64,000 nt of DNA from assembly GCA_020073265.1 (NCBI GenBank), contig JAIQFN010000001.1:246419-310418 (forward strand). The letters are read 5' to 3'. The notes below the pieces were generated by a model. That model was not told the origin of the DNA. It was given only the letters and a program-made list of their open reading frames with translations, and ran no database searches. Within the stretch, counting starts at the first letter, position 1; every line of letters starts with the position of its first letter. A program made the position numbers and the translations under genes. This DNA comes from Terriglobia bacterium (GTDB lineage: Bacteria > Acidobacteriota > Terriglobia > Bryobacterales > Bryobacteraceae). Positions 26,846 through 33,845 of the stretch are shown here, piece by piece.

Positions 26846-26935
26846 CTAACCAGCGATTCCTGAGCCTTGATTCATTTTAGTGTACACCATCGTCGATGGC
26901 ACTCCGGTGGCATGGTACTGTCGCGACGATAGTCC

Positions 26936-28678
26936 TCATACTTGCGTTGAACTCCGCGTGCGGGCGCGGCGGTCGAGTTCCTCCGCCAGCCGGATTGCCT
27001 CCTGTAGCTTGCCTTCGCGTTCGGCAGCTTTTATTTGTGCGCGTAAGGCCGCCACTTCCGACTTGGGGTCCTCCGCTTGGAGAGTGCGCAAGCAAGCGCT
27101 GGCCTGCTCGTGGGCCTTCTCCTCCTCTAGTACTTCATCGGCGAAAATCACCGCCGACAATAGATCCCGGTCGGCGTCGGCCAGACGCCCCTCCAGGTCC
27201 GCAAACCGGAAGGGAGCGGGGTCGCCGTGCATGGCGAAAATGGCCTGAAATATGCGTTTTGTGACGAAGCGCTCGACCACTGGCATCTGGCTCAAGGGCG
27301 GGATCACTTCCAGGCGCGCGGCCTCGCTCCCAAGCAGCGAGTTGAGCAGCAGCCGCTCATTCGGGGGGACCTGGGGACCATGGTGCACGTTGCGGCGCTC
27401 GGCCGATCCCTGGCTGAAGTGATCGCGCACCAGCTTCTCGTCCACGCCCAGATAATTGGCCACGTCGTTGGCGACGGCGAACCGCTCCAGCCGGTCCGCG
27501 ATGCGCTGGATGGCGGGAGCGACGAACTTGAATCCCTGGATGCGTCCTTCCACCGTGCGCATGTCGAATTTCTTGCGCGCGCGATCCGCCAGCCAGTGAA
27601 AATAGCTGGGCGCTTTTTCCAGCCGCGCACGATAAGCATCCGCGCCGTGCTGCTTGACGTACTCGTCCGGGTCCAGATCGCCTTCCAGTTCGAGCACCCG
27701 GACCTGGAATCCTTCATCGAGCAGCATCTGGATGGAACGCTCGGCGGCGTTGGCTCCGGCGGCGTCGGGATCGAAATTGACGACGATGCGCCCGGAGTGG
27801 CGCTTGAGCGCGCGCACCTGCGTGTTGGTGAGCGCCGTGCCGCAACTCGCCACCACGTTGCGCACGCCGGCCGAATGCACGCCGATCACGTCCATGTAGC
27901 CTTCCACCAGAACCGCGTAGTCGGATTTGCGGATGGCGTCCTTGGCGCGGTGCAGATTGTACAGCACGTAGCTCTTGCGATAGAGCGCTGTTTCGGGCGA
28001 GTTGAGGTACTTGGGCTCGTCGCCCGGGCGCAAGGTGCGGCCGCCGAAGCCGATGATTTTACCCGACTCGTTGTGGATCGGGAACATCAACCGGCCGCGG
28101 AAGCGATCGAAGAATCCGCTCGATTCCTGCCGCTTCATCACCAGCCCGGATTGTTCGCGCTGTTCGGCCGCGAAGCGCGATTCGAACTGGCGAGTCAACT
28201 GCTGGCCTGCCGCGTCCGAAAGGCCCAGTCCGAATTCGGCCGTGTGTTCCGGCGTGACCCCGCGCGAGGCCAGATAGCGGCGCGCGTCGGCGCCGGCCGG
28301 TCCCATCAGGTTGGATTGAAACGCGGCCGCGGCCAGCTCGTGCATTTCCGTCAACGCGCCGCGCAGCTTCGATTCCGGATCCGAATACTCGCGCTTGGGC
28401 ATGGCGATGCCGTTGCGTTCGGCCACCAGCTTCAGCGCCTCCACGAAGCTGAGGCGCTCGATCTCCATGACGAACTTCAGCACGTCGCCGCCCACGCCGC
28501 AGCCGAAGCACTTGAAGAACTGATGGCTGGAGTGCACCGAGAAGGACGGCGTCTTTTCGGTGTGGAACGGGCACAGCCCCATGTAGCGCGGCGTGCTGCC
28601 GACTCGCTTCAGGCGCACGTATTCGCCGATGGTCTTGACGATGTCTACCTGAGACTTGAGCTGCTCGACGAAATCCAT
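26936..28678 (-). CDS. dnaG: DNA primase
   Basis: 580 residues. The CHC2 zinc-binding domain has Cys36, His39, Cys57 and Cys60 in GLCPFHTEKTPSF and FFKCFGCGVGGDVL. The TOPRIM core shows AVLVEGYMDVIGVHSAG and VVNFDPDAAGANAA, with the acidic metal residues. The C-terminal part contains the helicase-binding region. Primase makes the RNA primers for replication forks. Divergent from the UvrC-like gene across a gap of about 70 bases. Confidence 0.96.
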   Translation of the reverse strand: MDFVEQLKSQVDIVKTIGEYVRLKRVGSTPRYMGLCPFHTEKTPSFSVHSSHQFFKCFGCGVGGDVLKFVMEIERLSFVEALKLVAERNGIAMPKREYSDPESKLRGALTEMHELAAAAFQSNLMGPAGADARRYLASRGVTPEHTAEFGLGLSDAAGQQLTRQFESRFAAEQREQSGLVMKRQESSGFFDRFRGRLMFPIHNESGKIIGFGGRTLRPGDEPKYLNSPETALYRKSYVLYNLHRAKDAIRKSDYAVLVEGYMDVIGVHSAGVRNVVASCGTALTNTQVRALKRHSGRIVVNFDPDAAGANAAERSIQMLLDEGFQVRVLELEGDLDPDEYVKQHGADAYRARLEKAPSYFHWLADRARKKFDMRTVEGRIQGFKFVAPAIQRIADRLERFAVANDVANYLGVDEKLVRDHFSQGSAERRNVHHGPQVPPNERLLLNSLLGSEAARLEVIPPLSQMPVVERFVTKRIFQAIFAMHGDPAPFRFADLEGRLADADRDLLSAVIFADEVLEEEKAHEQASACLRTLQAEDPKSEVAALRAQIKAAEREGKLQEAIRLAEELDRRARTRSSTQV

Positions 28679-28749
28679 TCGGAGAACCGTTTCAATCCGG
28701 ACCGCTCGGGGGAGTTGCTCTTATAGTGACACACTGGGAAGTAGACGCG

Positions 28750-29865
28750 ATGACGGTTCCCGATCCCGCGATTGTAGAGGTCACCGGACTGGACGACAGC
28801 ATCGCCGCTCTGCCGAACTCGGATGCGGTGTTCCTGGTGTGGGCCGGCGACCGCTCGGCGTATCTGGCCAAGACCAGCATGTTGCGGCGCAGGCTGCTGC
28901 GGATTCTCAAAGCCGCCGAAGGGCCGCGCAGGTCGCTCAATCTTCGCGAAGTGGCCACGCGCGTCGAGTACTGGCTCACCGGCTCGCGCTTTGAATCGAC
29001 GCTGATGCACTACGCGCTAGCGCGCCGGCATTTTCCCGAAGACTACGAGCGCCTGGTGAAGCTGCGCATGCCGGCCTACGTCAAACTGGTTCTCGCCAAC
29101 GAGTTTCCGCGTACGCAGGTGACCACGCGATTGACCGCGGGCCGCGCGCTGTACTACGGACCCTTTCGCACGCGCGCCGCCGCCGAGTTGTTTGAGAACC
29201 AGTCGCTGGATCTGTTTCAGATCCGCCGCTGCCAGGAGAACCTGGAGCCCAGCGCGCAGCATCCCGGCTGCATCTACGGCGAAATGAACATGTGCCTGCG
29301 CCCTTGCCAGCTGGTTGTGAGCCGTGATGAGTACCTGAGCGAGGTGCATCGAGTGGAGGAATTTCTGGAGGGCAATGGCGCGGCGCTGGTGAACGTCACT
29401 GCCGCCGCGCGCGACCGGCTGAGCGACGAGATGGACTTCGAAGGAGCCGCGCGCCAGCACAAGCGCCTGGAGCGCATCCAGGAGGTGCTGGCGTTGCGCG
29501 ACGACCTGGCCGTCGACATCGAGCATTTATATGGCGTGGCCGTGGCGCCTTCTACCGCGCCCGACAGTGTGCTGCTGTGGTTCGTGTGTCAGGGTTCGTG
29601 GCAGGCGCCGCGAGCGTTGCCGCTCACCTCGCATGTCTCGCTGGACGCTCGCCTGCGCGAGCTGGTGGCCTCGCTTGAACCCATGGCTGCGCCGCTCGCT
29701 GAAAAACAGGAACACCTGGCGCTGCTGGCCCGCTGGCATTACTCGACCTGGAGCGACGGCGAGTGGATCGGCTTCCGCGGTCTGGACGAGGTCCCCTACC
29801 GCAAGCTGGTGCGCGCGATTTCTCGTGTCCGTAACGACGCAATCAGTGGCGATTCGGTATCTTAA
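28750..29865 (+). CDS. UvrC-like protein with degenerate GIY-YIG domain and no second nuclease domain
   Basis: 371 residues from the ATG at 28750, preceded by GGAAG; a GTG at 28726 is also possible. It follows UvrC in order: a GIY-YIG domain (about 20-100), then the AGRALYYGPFRTRAAAELFENQSLDLFQIRRC segment, CLRPC (the UvrC iron-sulfur-site region), LVVSRDEYLSEVHRVEEFLEGN, and a UVR helix DEMDFEGAARQHKRLERI. In the first domain GIY reads FLV and the metal Glu of the LLLE motif is replaced by His, though the Tyr/Lys/Arg YLAK...RRRL are kept. The C-terminal RNase-H-like nuclease and HhH parts are missing. Likely a UvrB-binding regulator or relic and not an excision nuclease. Confidence 0.75.
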   Translation: MTVPDPAIVEVTGLDDSIAALPNSDAVFLVWAGDRSAYLAKTSMLRRRLLRILKAAEGPRRSLNLREVATRVEYWLTGSRFESTLMHYALARRHFPEDYERLVKLRMPAYVKLVLANEFPRTQVTTRLTAGRALYYGPFRTRAAAELFENQSLDLFQIRRCQENLEPSAQHPGCIYGEMNMCLRPCQLVVSRDEYLSEVHRVEEFLEGNGAALVNVTAAARDRLSDEMDFEGAARQHKRLERIQEVLALRDDLAVDIEHLYGVAVAPSTAPDSVLLWFVCQGSWQAPRALPLTSHVSLDARLRELVASLEPMAAPLAEKQEHLALLARWHYSTWSDGEWIGFRGLDEVPYRKLVRAISRVRNDAISGDSVS

Positions 29866-29914
29866 CATCTACATATTGGCACCTTTTGCTGAAGATTAGA
29901 GCTGACCATCGTAA

Positions 29915-30118
29915 ATGTGGCGTCTCTGTCAGTGGTTAGTCTTGCTGCTGTTGTTCGGGCTAATCGGAGGGTGTTCCCTTCTGGCCCAGGAAGAGTGCAT
30001 GCAGGCGTGCATAACCGATGTCGGGTGGCCCTGCGACGACGTTGCCGACAACAGATTGTCAAACTGCCTCGACGATTACTATCAGGAGGAGCAGGGTTGC
30101 CTTGCAGAGGCAATTATT
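29915..30118 (+). pseudogene. 5' part of a cysteine-rich lipoprotein gene, interrupted by the IS1595 element
   Basis: ATG start with a lipoprotein signal (MWRLCQWL, a Leu-rich core, LIGG-C with Cys20), then a Cys-rich module with C-x3-C-x8-C-x10-C-x9-C spacing (CMQAC, WPCDD, SNCLDD, QGCLAEA). The frame runs into the terminal inverted repeat at 30118 and continues out of the gene. The second half is seen at 32358-32525, so the gene has been split. Function of the intact protein unknown; the Cys pattern suggests disulfides in the periplasm. Confidence 0.6.
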
Positions 30119-30132
30119 GACTTGACTGACCA
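30118..30132 (+). repeat. Left terminal inverted repeat
   Basis: TGACTTGACTGACCA; the right end reads, as reverse complement, TTACTTGGCTGACCA, 13 of 15 matching. The exact outer base is uncertain by one or two. Confidence 0.6.
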
Positions 30133-30156
30133 CGGTTTTTGGGGCATACTTGAGTC

Positions 30157-31116
30157 ATGGCAAGCGCACCCAAGACCCTCCAGGAAGCAGTCCTCTACTT
30201 TGCCGACTATGAGAACTGCAAGAACTTCCTCGTATCGCTTCGCTGGGCAGATGGTACGGTGCGTTGCCCCGAATGCGGTTCCGAGAAGGTCAGCTATCTT
30301 GACAATGCTCGCCTCTGGAAGTGCTACCGTGGCCATGATCGCCCCAAGTTCTCACTCAAGACCGGGACTATCATGGAAGATTCGCCCATCGGCGTGGACA
30401 AGTGGCTCACCGCAATGTGGCTAATTGTGAATTGTAAGAACGGCATCAGCAGTTGTGAAATCGCCCGCGACCTCGGCGTCACTCAGAAGACCGCATGGTT
30501 CTTGGATCATCGTATCCGGCTAGCGCTGCACAACGGCTCATTCGAAAAACTGTCGGGCCATATCGAAGTGGATGAAACCTTCATCGGCGGCAAGGCTCGT
30601 AACATGCATGTCGCAAAACGCCAAAGACGCATCACGGGCACTGGAACCAAGGATAAGGTTCCTGTCATGGGCATTTTGGAGCGCGGCGGTAAGGTTCGTA
30701 CCAAAGTGGTTCCGAACCGCAAGAAGCACGCGCTGCAAGCCGACGTGCGAAAGCATGTTGAAGCCGGTTCTGCGCTCTACAGCGACGCGCTGCTATCGTA
30801 CGATGGACTTTCCTCCGACTATGCGCATCAAGTTGTGGATCACGCCGTAGAGTACGTGGATGGTCAGGTGCACACTAACGGGCTGGAGAACTTTTGGAGC
30901 TTACTGAAGCGCTCCATCAGCGGTACCTACGTTTCGGTCGAACCATACCACCTGTTCCGTTACCTTGACGAACAGGCATGGCGCTACAACAATCGGAAGG
31001 ACATGAACGATTACGACCGTTTCAAGCTGGCTGCATCTCAGATCGTTGGAAAGCGCGTCACTTGGGATCAACTCACTGGAAAGGGTATGGACCTCCAGGC
31101 GAGGCTACCGAACTGA
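30157..31116 (+). CDS. IS1595-family transposase
   Basis: 319 residues. The N-terminus has a zinc ribbon (CPECG at 37-41 and WKCYRGH at 55-60), then the IS1595 domain: KTGTIMEDSPIGVDKWLTAMWLI, a helix-turn-helix-like GISSCEIARDLGVTQKTAWFL, the first acid in HIEVDETFIGGK (Asp139), ALYSDALLSY (Asp210), and HTNGLENFWSLLKRSI (239-254), the family's third catalytic stretch. A possible 1-base shift near the end would add a [16 protein letters not shown] tail in place of the present DLQARLPN. The start lies 25 bases inside the left repeat. Confidence 0.9.
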   Translation: MASAPKTLQEAVLYFADYENCKNFLVSLRWADGTVRCPECGSEKVSYLDNARLWKCYRGHDRPKFSLKTGTIMEDSPIGVDKWLTAMWLIVNCKNGISSCEIARDLGVTQKTAWFLDHRIRLALHNGSFEKLSGHIEVDETFIGGKARNMHVAKRQRRITGTGTKDKVPVMGILERGGKVRTKVVPNRKKHALQADVRKHVEAGSALYSDALLSYDGLSSDYAHQVVDHAVEYVDGQVHTNGLENFWSLLKRSISGTYVSVEPYHLFRYLDEQAWRYNNRKDMNDYDRFKLAASQIVGKRVTWDQLTGKGMDLQARLPN

Positions 31117-31164
31117 GAAGGAACTCGCTCGCCAGAAACGCGGCAAGCGCAAACGCAAGGCCGG

Positions 31165-31323
31165 TTAGCTCTTACGATTCGGTGATTTGTTCTTTTTCTG
31201 CTTGGACTTTTTGAATGGATTGGTAATCGCGCTTTTCGGCACTGAGAGAACAGCCTTGACCGCACTGCGGAAGCGCTCGAACGCCTCAGGGCCTTCGATC
31301 ATATCTGCGGTTCCGGTCTTCAT
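31165..31323 (-). CDS. Small basic protein, second passenger gene
   Basis: 52 residues, ATG at 31323, starting 15 bases after the stop of the HEPN-motif gene. It reads [20 protein letters not shown], then [19 protein letters not shown] and a very basic tail ([12 protein letters not shown]). The N-terminal half should be helical; the rest could bind nucleic acid. Short proteins of this outline (GPEAF.RF...V...L.VPK) seem familiar beside transposases, but I cannot name a family. It may be an antitoxin or adaptor for the HEPN protein. Translational coupling is plausible; the Shine-Dalgarno is weak. Confidence 0.5.
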   Translation of the reverse strand: MKTGTADMIEGPEAFERFRSAVKAVLSVPKSAITNPFKKSKQKKNKSPNRKS

Positions 31324-31338
31324 GATTCCATCATGTCA

Positions 31339-32226
31339 CTATTCGTGCAGGCGCGTTGCGAGCTTCTGCATGAAACCGCGTACGTTTCCCAGCATGTCCA
31401 GCGCCTCCTGCTCATCGTACTTGCCGCGTGCATGTGCCGTATAGTTACGCCAAGCATCTTTAACGACGCGAAAATGGCTCACACACTGACTATAGAATTC
31501 TCGATCATCCTTCCAGTTCTCGGGACGGTTCGGCATCTTGTCGTATTCCTTCAGTAGCTTCTCGACTCGACTGATGATCGTCTCCCAATTGGTGTGATCG
31601 TACAGCTCATTGAATTGCTTGGCAAGCGCTCCTAGGCCAGTCTCCATCACTCGCATGAGATGAAAGACGCAGGCTGTATTTCGTGCGAGAGCATAGCATT
31701 TGCAGGCTTCCGAGATGTCGTAAGCAGCACTCCGAAAGGCGTCGGCGACGGCGGCCCCAAAGTCGGTGGTTTCGTAGATAGTCGCCTTGTCATGGGGCAA
31801 CGTGAAATACAACTTGAGCGACATCTCCTTTTCAAGGTTGTTACACAGCACCATACATCCTCGCTCCGTAACGTCCAACATCGAAGGTTTGTATCCGTCG
31901 CGGGTGATCTGAATCGCGCTCACCACATCCGTAATGTGGAGTCTGGTCATCGGAAGGTCAAGATCACGGCATAGGTTGTCCAATTGCTTGAGGTTTATCT
32001 CTGCCACATCCAGGGCCGCACGTCCACGTGTCTCGTCCCTTCCGAGAAGGCTCACCATACCGGCTGAGATCCATATATTTCGCAACGTCGCCACTATGTT
32101 TTCGATCTTGGCATGCTTCATGAGATCCCACAAGCTCACCAGCCTGTATGGATTCTCCAGCCAAGGCGAGAGGCAGACTGATGGCGCGTCTTGGACAGCC
32201 TGAAGCGGTTCGACTATTGCAGCCAT
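31339..32226 (-). CDS. HEPN-motif protein, first passenger gene
   Basis: 295 residues from the ATG at 32226 (MAAIVEPLQAV); the frame opens at 32325 but those residues look non-coding. The C-terminal 90 residues are helical with an Rx4H motif, DAWRNYTAHARGKYDE (Arg260, His265), a pattern seen in HEPN ribonucleases and toxins. Upstream, KLYFTLPHDKATIYE and CKCYALARNTACVFHLMRVMETGL repeat the order seen in a widespread uncharacterised family. The N-terminal 190 residues show no known domain. Role is unknown; RNA cleavage is a guess based on the motif. Confidence 0.65.
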   Translation of the reverse strand: MAAIVEPLQAVQDAPSVCLSPWLENPYRLVSLWDLMKHAKIENIVATLRNIWISAGMVSLLGRDETRGRAALDVAEINLKQLDNLCRDLDLPMTRLHITDVVSAIQITRDGYKPSMLDVTERGCMVLCNNLEKEMSLKLYFTLPHDKATIYETTDFGAAVADAFRSAAYDISEACKCYALARNTACVFHLMRVMETGLGALAKQFNELYDHTNWETIISRVEKLLKEYDKMPNRPENWKDDREFYSQCVSHFRVVKDAWRNYTAHARGKYDEQEALDMLGNVRGFMQKLATRLHE

Positions 32227-32297
32227 CTCAGCACTCCATGTACACTGATAGTGCTGGCCCGCGCCAACGGGTCCGTTCCTGCAAGCCAAAACATTCG

Positions 32298-32318
32298 GAG
32301 GCCGACTTGTTCGGCCTC
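32298..32318. terminator. Hairpin, possible terminator
   Basis: GAGGCCGA-CTTGT-TCGGCCTC forms an 8-base perfect stem with a 5-base loop, upstream of the HEPN gene start inside the element's right end. The following T-run is poor on both strands, so a weak terminator that shields the passenger genes from outside transcription is only one possibility. Confidence 0.35.
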
Positions 32319-32342
32319 TTCGCATTTCCAGTCTACCATGTT

Positions 32343-32357
32343 TGGTCAGCCAAGTAA
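32343..32357 (-). repeat. Right terminal inverted repeat
   Basis: Reverse complement TTACTTGGCTGACCA pairs with the left end (TGACTTGACTGACCA) in 13 of 15 positions; ACTTG-CTGACCA is invariant apart from one central base. Confidence 0.6.
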
Positions 32358-32525
32358 TTAATTACCCAATATAGTGACTGCCTATACGGTGAATGGATGT
32401 TTGACTGCGACGGCTCAGTACGAATATTACGTATACGTTTGCCAGGGCACTTGTCAAAACGAACAAGATATATGCTTCGATGAGAACCAAACCGACCTAT
32501 ACGCGTGCGATGCGCAAGTACAATA
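32358..32525 (+). pseudogene. 3' part of the interrupted cysteine-rich lipoprotein gene
   Basis: Frame from 32368: LPNIVTAYTVNGCLTATAQY, then EYYVYVCQGTCQNEQDICFD and ACDAQVQ-stop. The spacing C-x3-C-x6-C-x10-C mirrors the module in the 5' part. A neighbouring frame gives QYSDCLYGEWMFDCDGS, so the original reading may have shifted once between these. Upstream is the element's right repeat. Assignment rests on the Cys pattern and position. Confidence 0.45.
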
Positions 32526-32568
32526 GTGTTGGGCAGACCTGCTCTTAAAGTTCGGGGGGGACTTTCCA

Positions 32569-33444
32569 TTGAAATGCAGGGTGACTCTTATTACGCTCTC
32601 GCTGTCAATCTGTTGTACGAGCCTGTGCGCGTTGGCGCAGGGCACGATCGACCCGGCAACAGAGATCCGCGCCGCCAAGGACGCCATCCGGGCTGCCGAT
32701 TTTCGCAGTGCCTCGCTGCATACCTTCCTCTTCCATCGGTACGCACTCGCCGTTGTCAGGAGCGCGCCACCGGCTCACATAGCAAAAGAGGACATCACGC
32801 CCCCAAAGTATACAGTCGTGGCGGGTGACACGTCGTATCTCACGACTCTTGCCGACGAAGTGAGTCAGGCCATCGATTCGAGCAACATGCCCAGAGCTGT
32901 CACATTTGCCACAGCTCTACTCCAGGCGTTGAGTCGAGAGCGAGCAGCGCGACAGCCAACCCCGTCTCAGAGGTTTTCTCAATCGGAGCAGCAAGCAACG
33001 GGCGCAGACGCAGTGCACCGATTCTTGCTATTGCCGGACCTGGCTAAAACTGCATACGAGGCCGGCGATTTCGTCAAGGCCTCCTCGTACGCCGACGAGC
33101 TTCTCGCCATTGCGTCGGCCCATCCTGGCTGGCCCCAAGGGGATGCGTTGCACTATGGGAACATCGTTGCGGGCCGGGTGGCTCTTCAGCACAGCAACAT
33201 CTCCACTGCCAGATCTTCCTTGCTGGCGGCTGGAAAAACGTCCGGCTCCCCCAGGCTTCACTCATTCGGCCCCAATATGGGGCTGGCAGCGGACCTGCTC
33301 GCATGGGGCGATCCGGAGACCGTGCTGGAGTATCTGGCAGAGTGCAAGACCTTCTGGAAAGATGATAAGGGCAGATTGGACCAATGGGCCAGTGAGATTC
33401 GGCAAGGCAAGACTCCTGACTTCGGGACCAGTCTTACCCACTAA
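32569..33444 (+). CDS. Secreted TPR-like protein
   Basis: 291 residues with a signal peptide (KCRVTLITLSLSICCTSLCALAQ). After a linker, LLPDLAKTAYEAGDFVKASSYADELLAIA is a TPR-like hairpin, followed by ALHYGNIVAGRVALQHSNISTARSSLLAAGKT and GSPRLHSFGPNMGLAADLLAWGDPETVLEYLAECKTFW. The GS..L.SFGPNM..A..LL..G stretch recurs in many acidobacterial secreted proteins of unknown function. The 3' end overlaps the DUF433 gene on the other strand by 11 bases. Confidence 0.7.
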   Translation: MKCRVTLITLSLSICCTSLCALAQGTIDPATEIRAAKDAIRAADFRSASLHTFLFHRYALAVVRSAPPAHIAKEDITPPKYTVVAGDTSYLTTLADEVSQAIDSSNMPRAVTFATALLQALSRERAARQPTPSQRFSQSEQQATGADAVHRFLLLPDLAKTAYEAGDFVKASSYADELLAIASAHPGWPQGDALHYGNIVAGRVALQHSNISTARSSLLAAGKTSGSPRLHSFGPNMGLAADLLAWGDPETVLEYLAECKTFWKDDKGRLDQWASEIRQGKTPDFGTSLTH

Positions 33445-33751
33445 GGAAATGCGCAGGACGCCGGGCCTGCTCAACGCGGCGGCGGAGTCCAGGATCGGCG
33501 GTCTTGGCGTCCCGCTCGAGTTCTTCCCACTGTTTGTCGAGTGCTCGAAGATATTGCTCGACATCGTGCTGATGTCCCAAGTAAGACGCGATGGAGCCGT
33601 AAACCTGCTCCAGCGAAAGAATTGGGAAATTTGTGCGAATAGTCTCGGGTGAAGCGCCATTGCGGAACTGACTGACAACCGATGCGACAGAGACTCGACT
33701 CCCGGCTACATAGTAGCCGCCGCTGCGCCGTTCCACATCTTCGCGAGTCAT
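33434..33751 (-). CDS. DUF433 antitoxin-like protein without its usual toxin partner
   Basis: 105 residues from the ATG at 33751, which has AGAGGG eight bases upstream; an ORF opens at 33793. The DUF433 core is GGYYVAGSRVSVASVVSQFRNGASPETIRTNFPILSLEQVYGSIASYL, a winged-helix DNA-binding fold related to VapB-like antitoxins. A charged C-terminal helix (EQYLRALDKQWEELERDAKT) may contact the toxin. DUF433 is normally followed by a PIN-like DUF5615 toxin; here the next DNA on the same strand is the convergent secreted protein gene, and no PIN motif is seen. Confidence 0.75.
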   Translation of the reverse strand: MTREDVERRSGGYYVAGSRVSVASVVSQFRNGASPETIRTNFPILSLEQVYGSIASYLGHQHDVEQYLRALDKQWEELERDAKTADPGLRRRVEQARRPAHFLSG

Positions 33752-33845
33752 CGATCTGCCCTCTTCAAATCGTATCTTGCCTGCGAGGGCCATCCACGGT
33801 GGCCGATTTGTGCGGGAAAATAGAGTTTAGGGATAACCCGAACGA

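Larger units (their letters stand above)
30118..32357. mobile_element. IS1595-family transposon with passenger genes
   Basis: Bounded by inverted repeats at 30118-30132 and 32343-32357 (14 of 17 paired when extended by two bases). The flanks are AT-rich: caattatt on the left and aattaatt on the right, close to an imperfect 8-base target duplication. It holds a + strand transposase and, on the other strand, a HEPN-motif protein and a small basic protein. Removing it plus about 8 bases brings the two halves of the lipoprotein gene into a common frame under one choice of ends. Passenger genes are known in this IS family. Confidence 0.6.

Noticed and set aside
25271..26863. Plus-strand frame opposite rpoD, and a second minus-strand frame (24591-26477)
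   Set aside because: Shadows of rpoD; sigma-70 regions are clear in the true frame.
27227..28726. Plus-strand frame opposite dnaG
   Set aside because: Shadow; the primase motifs are intact on the minus strand.
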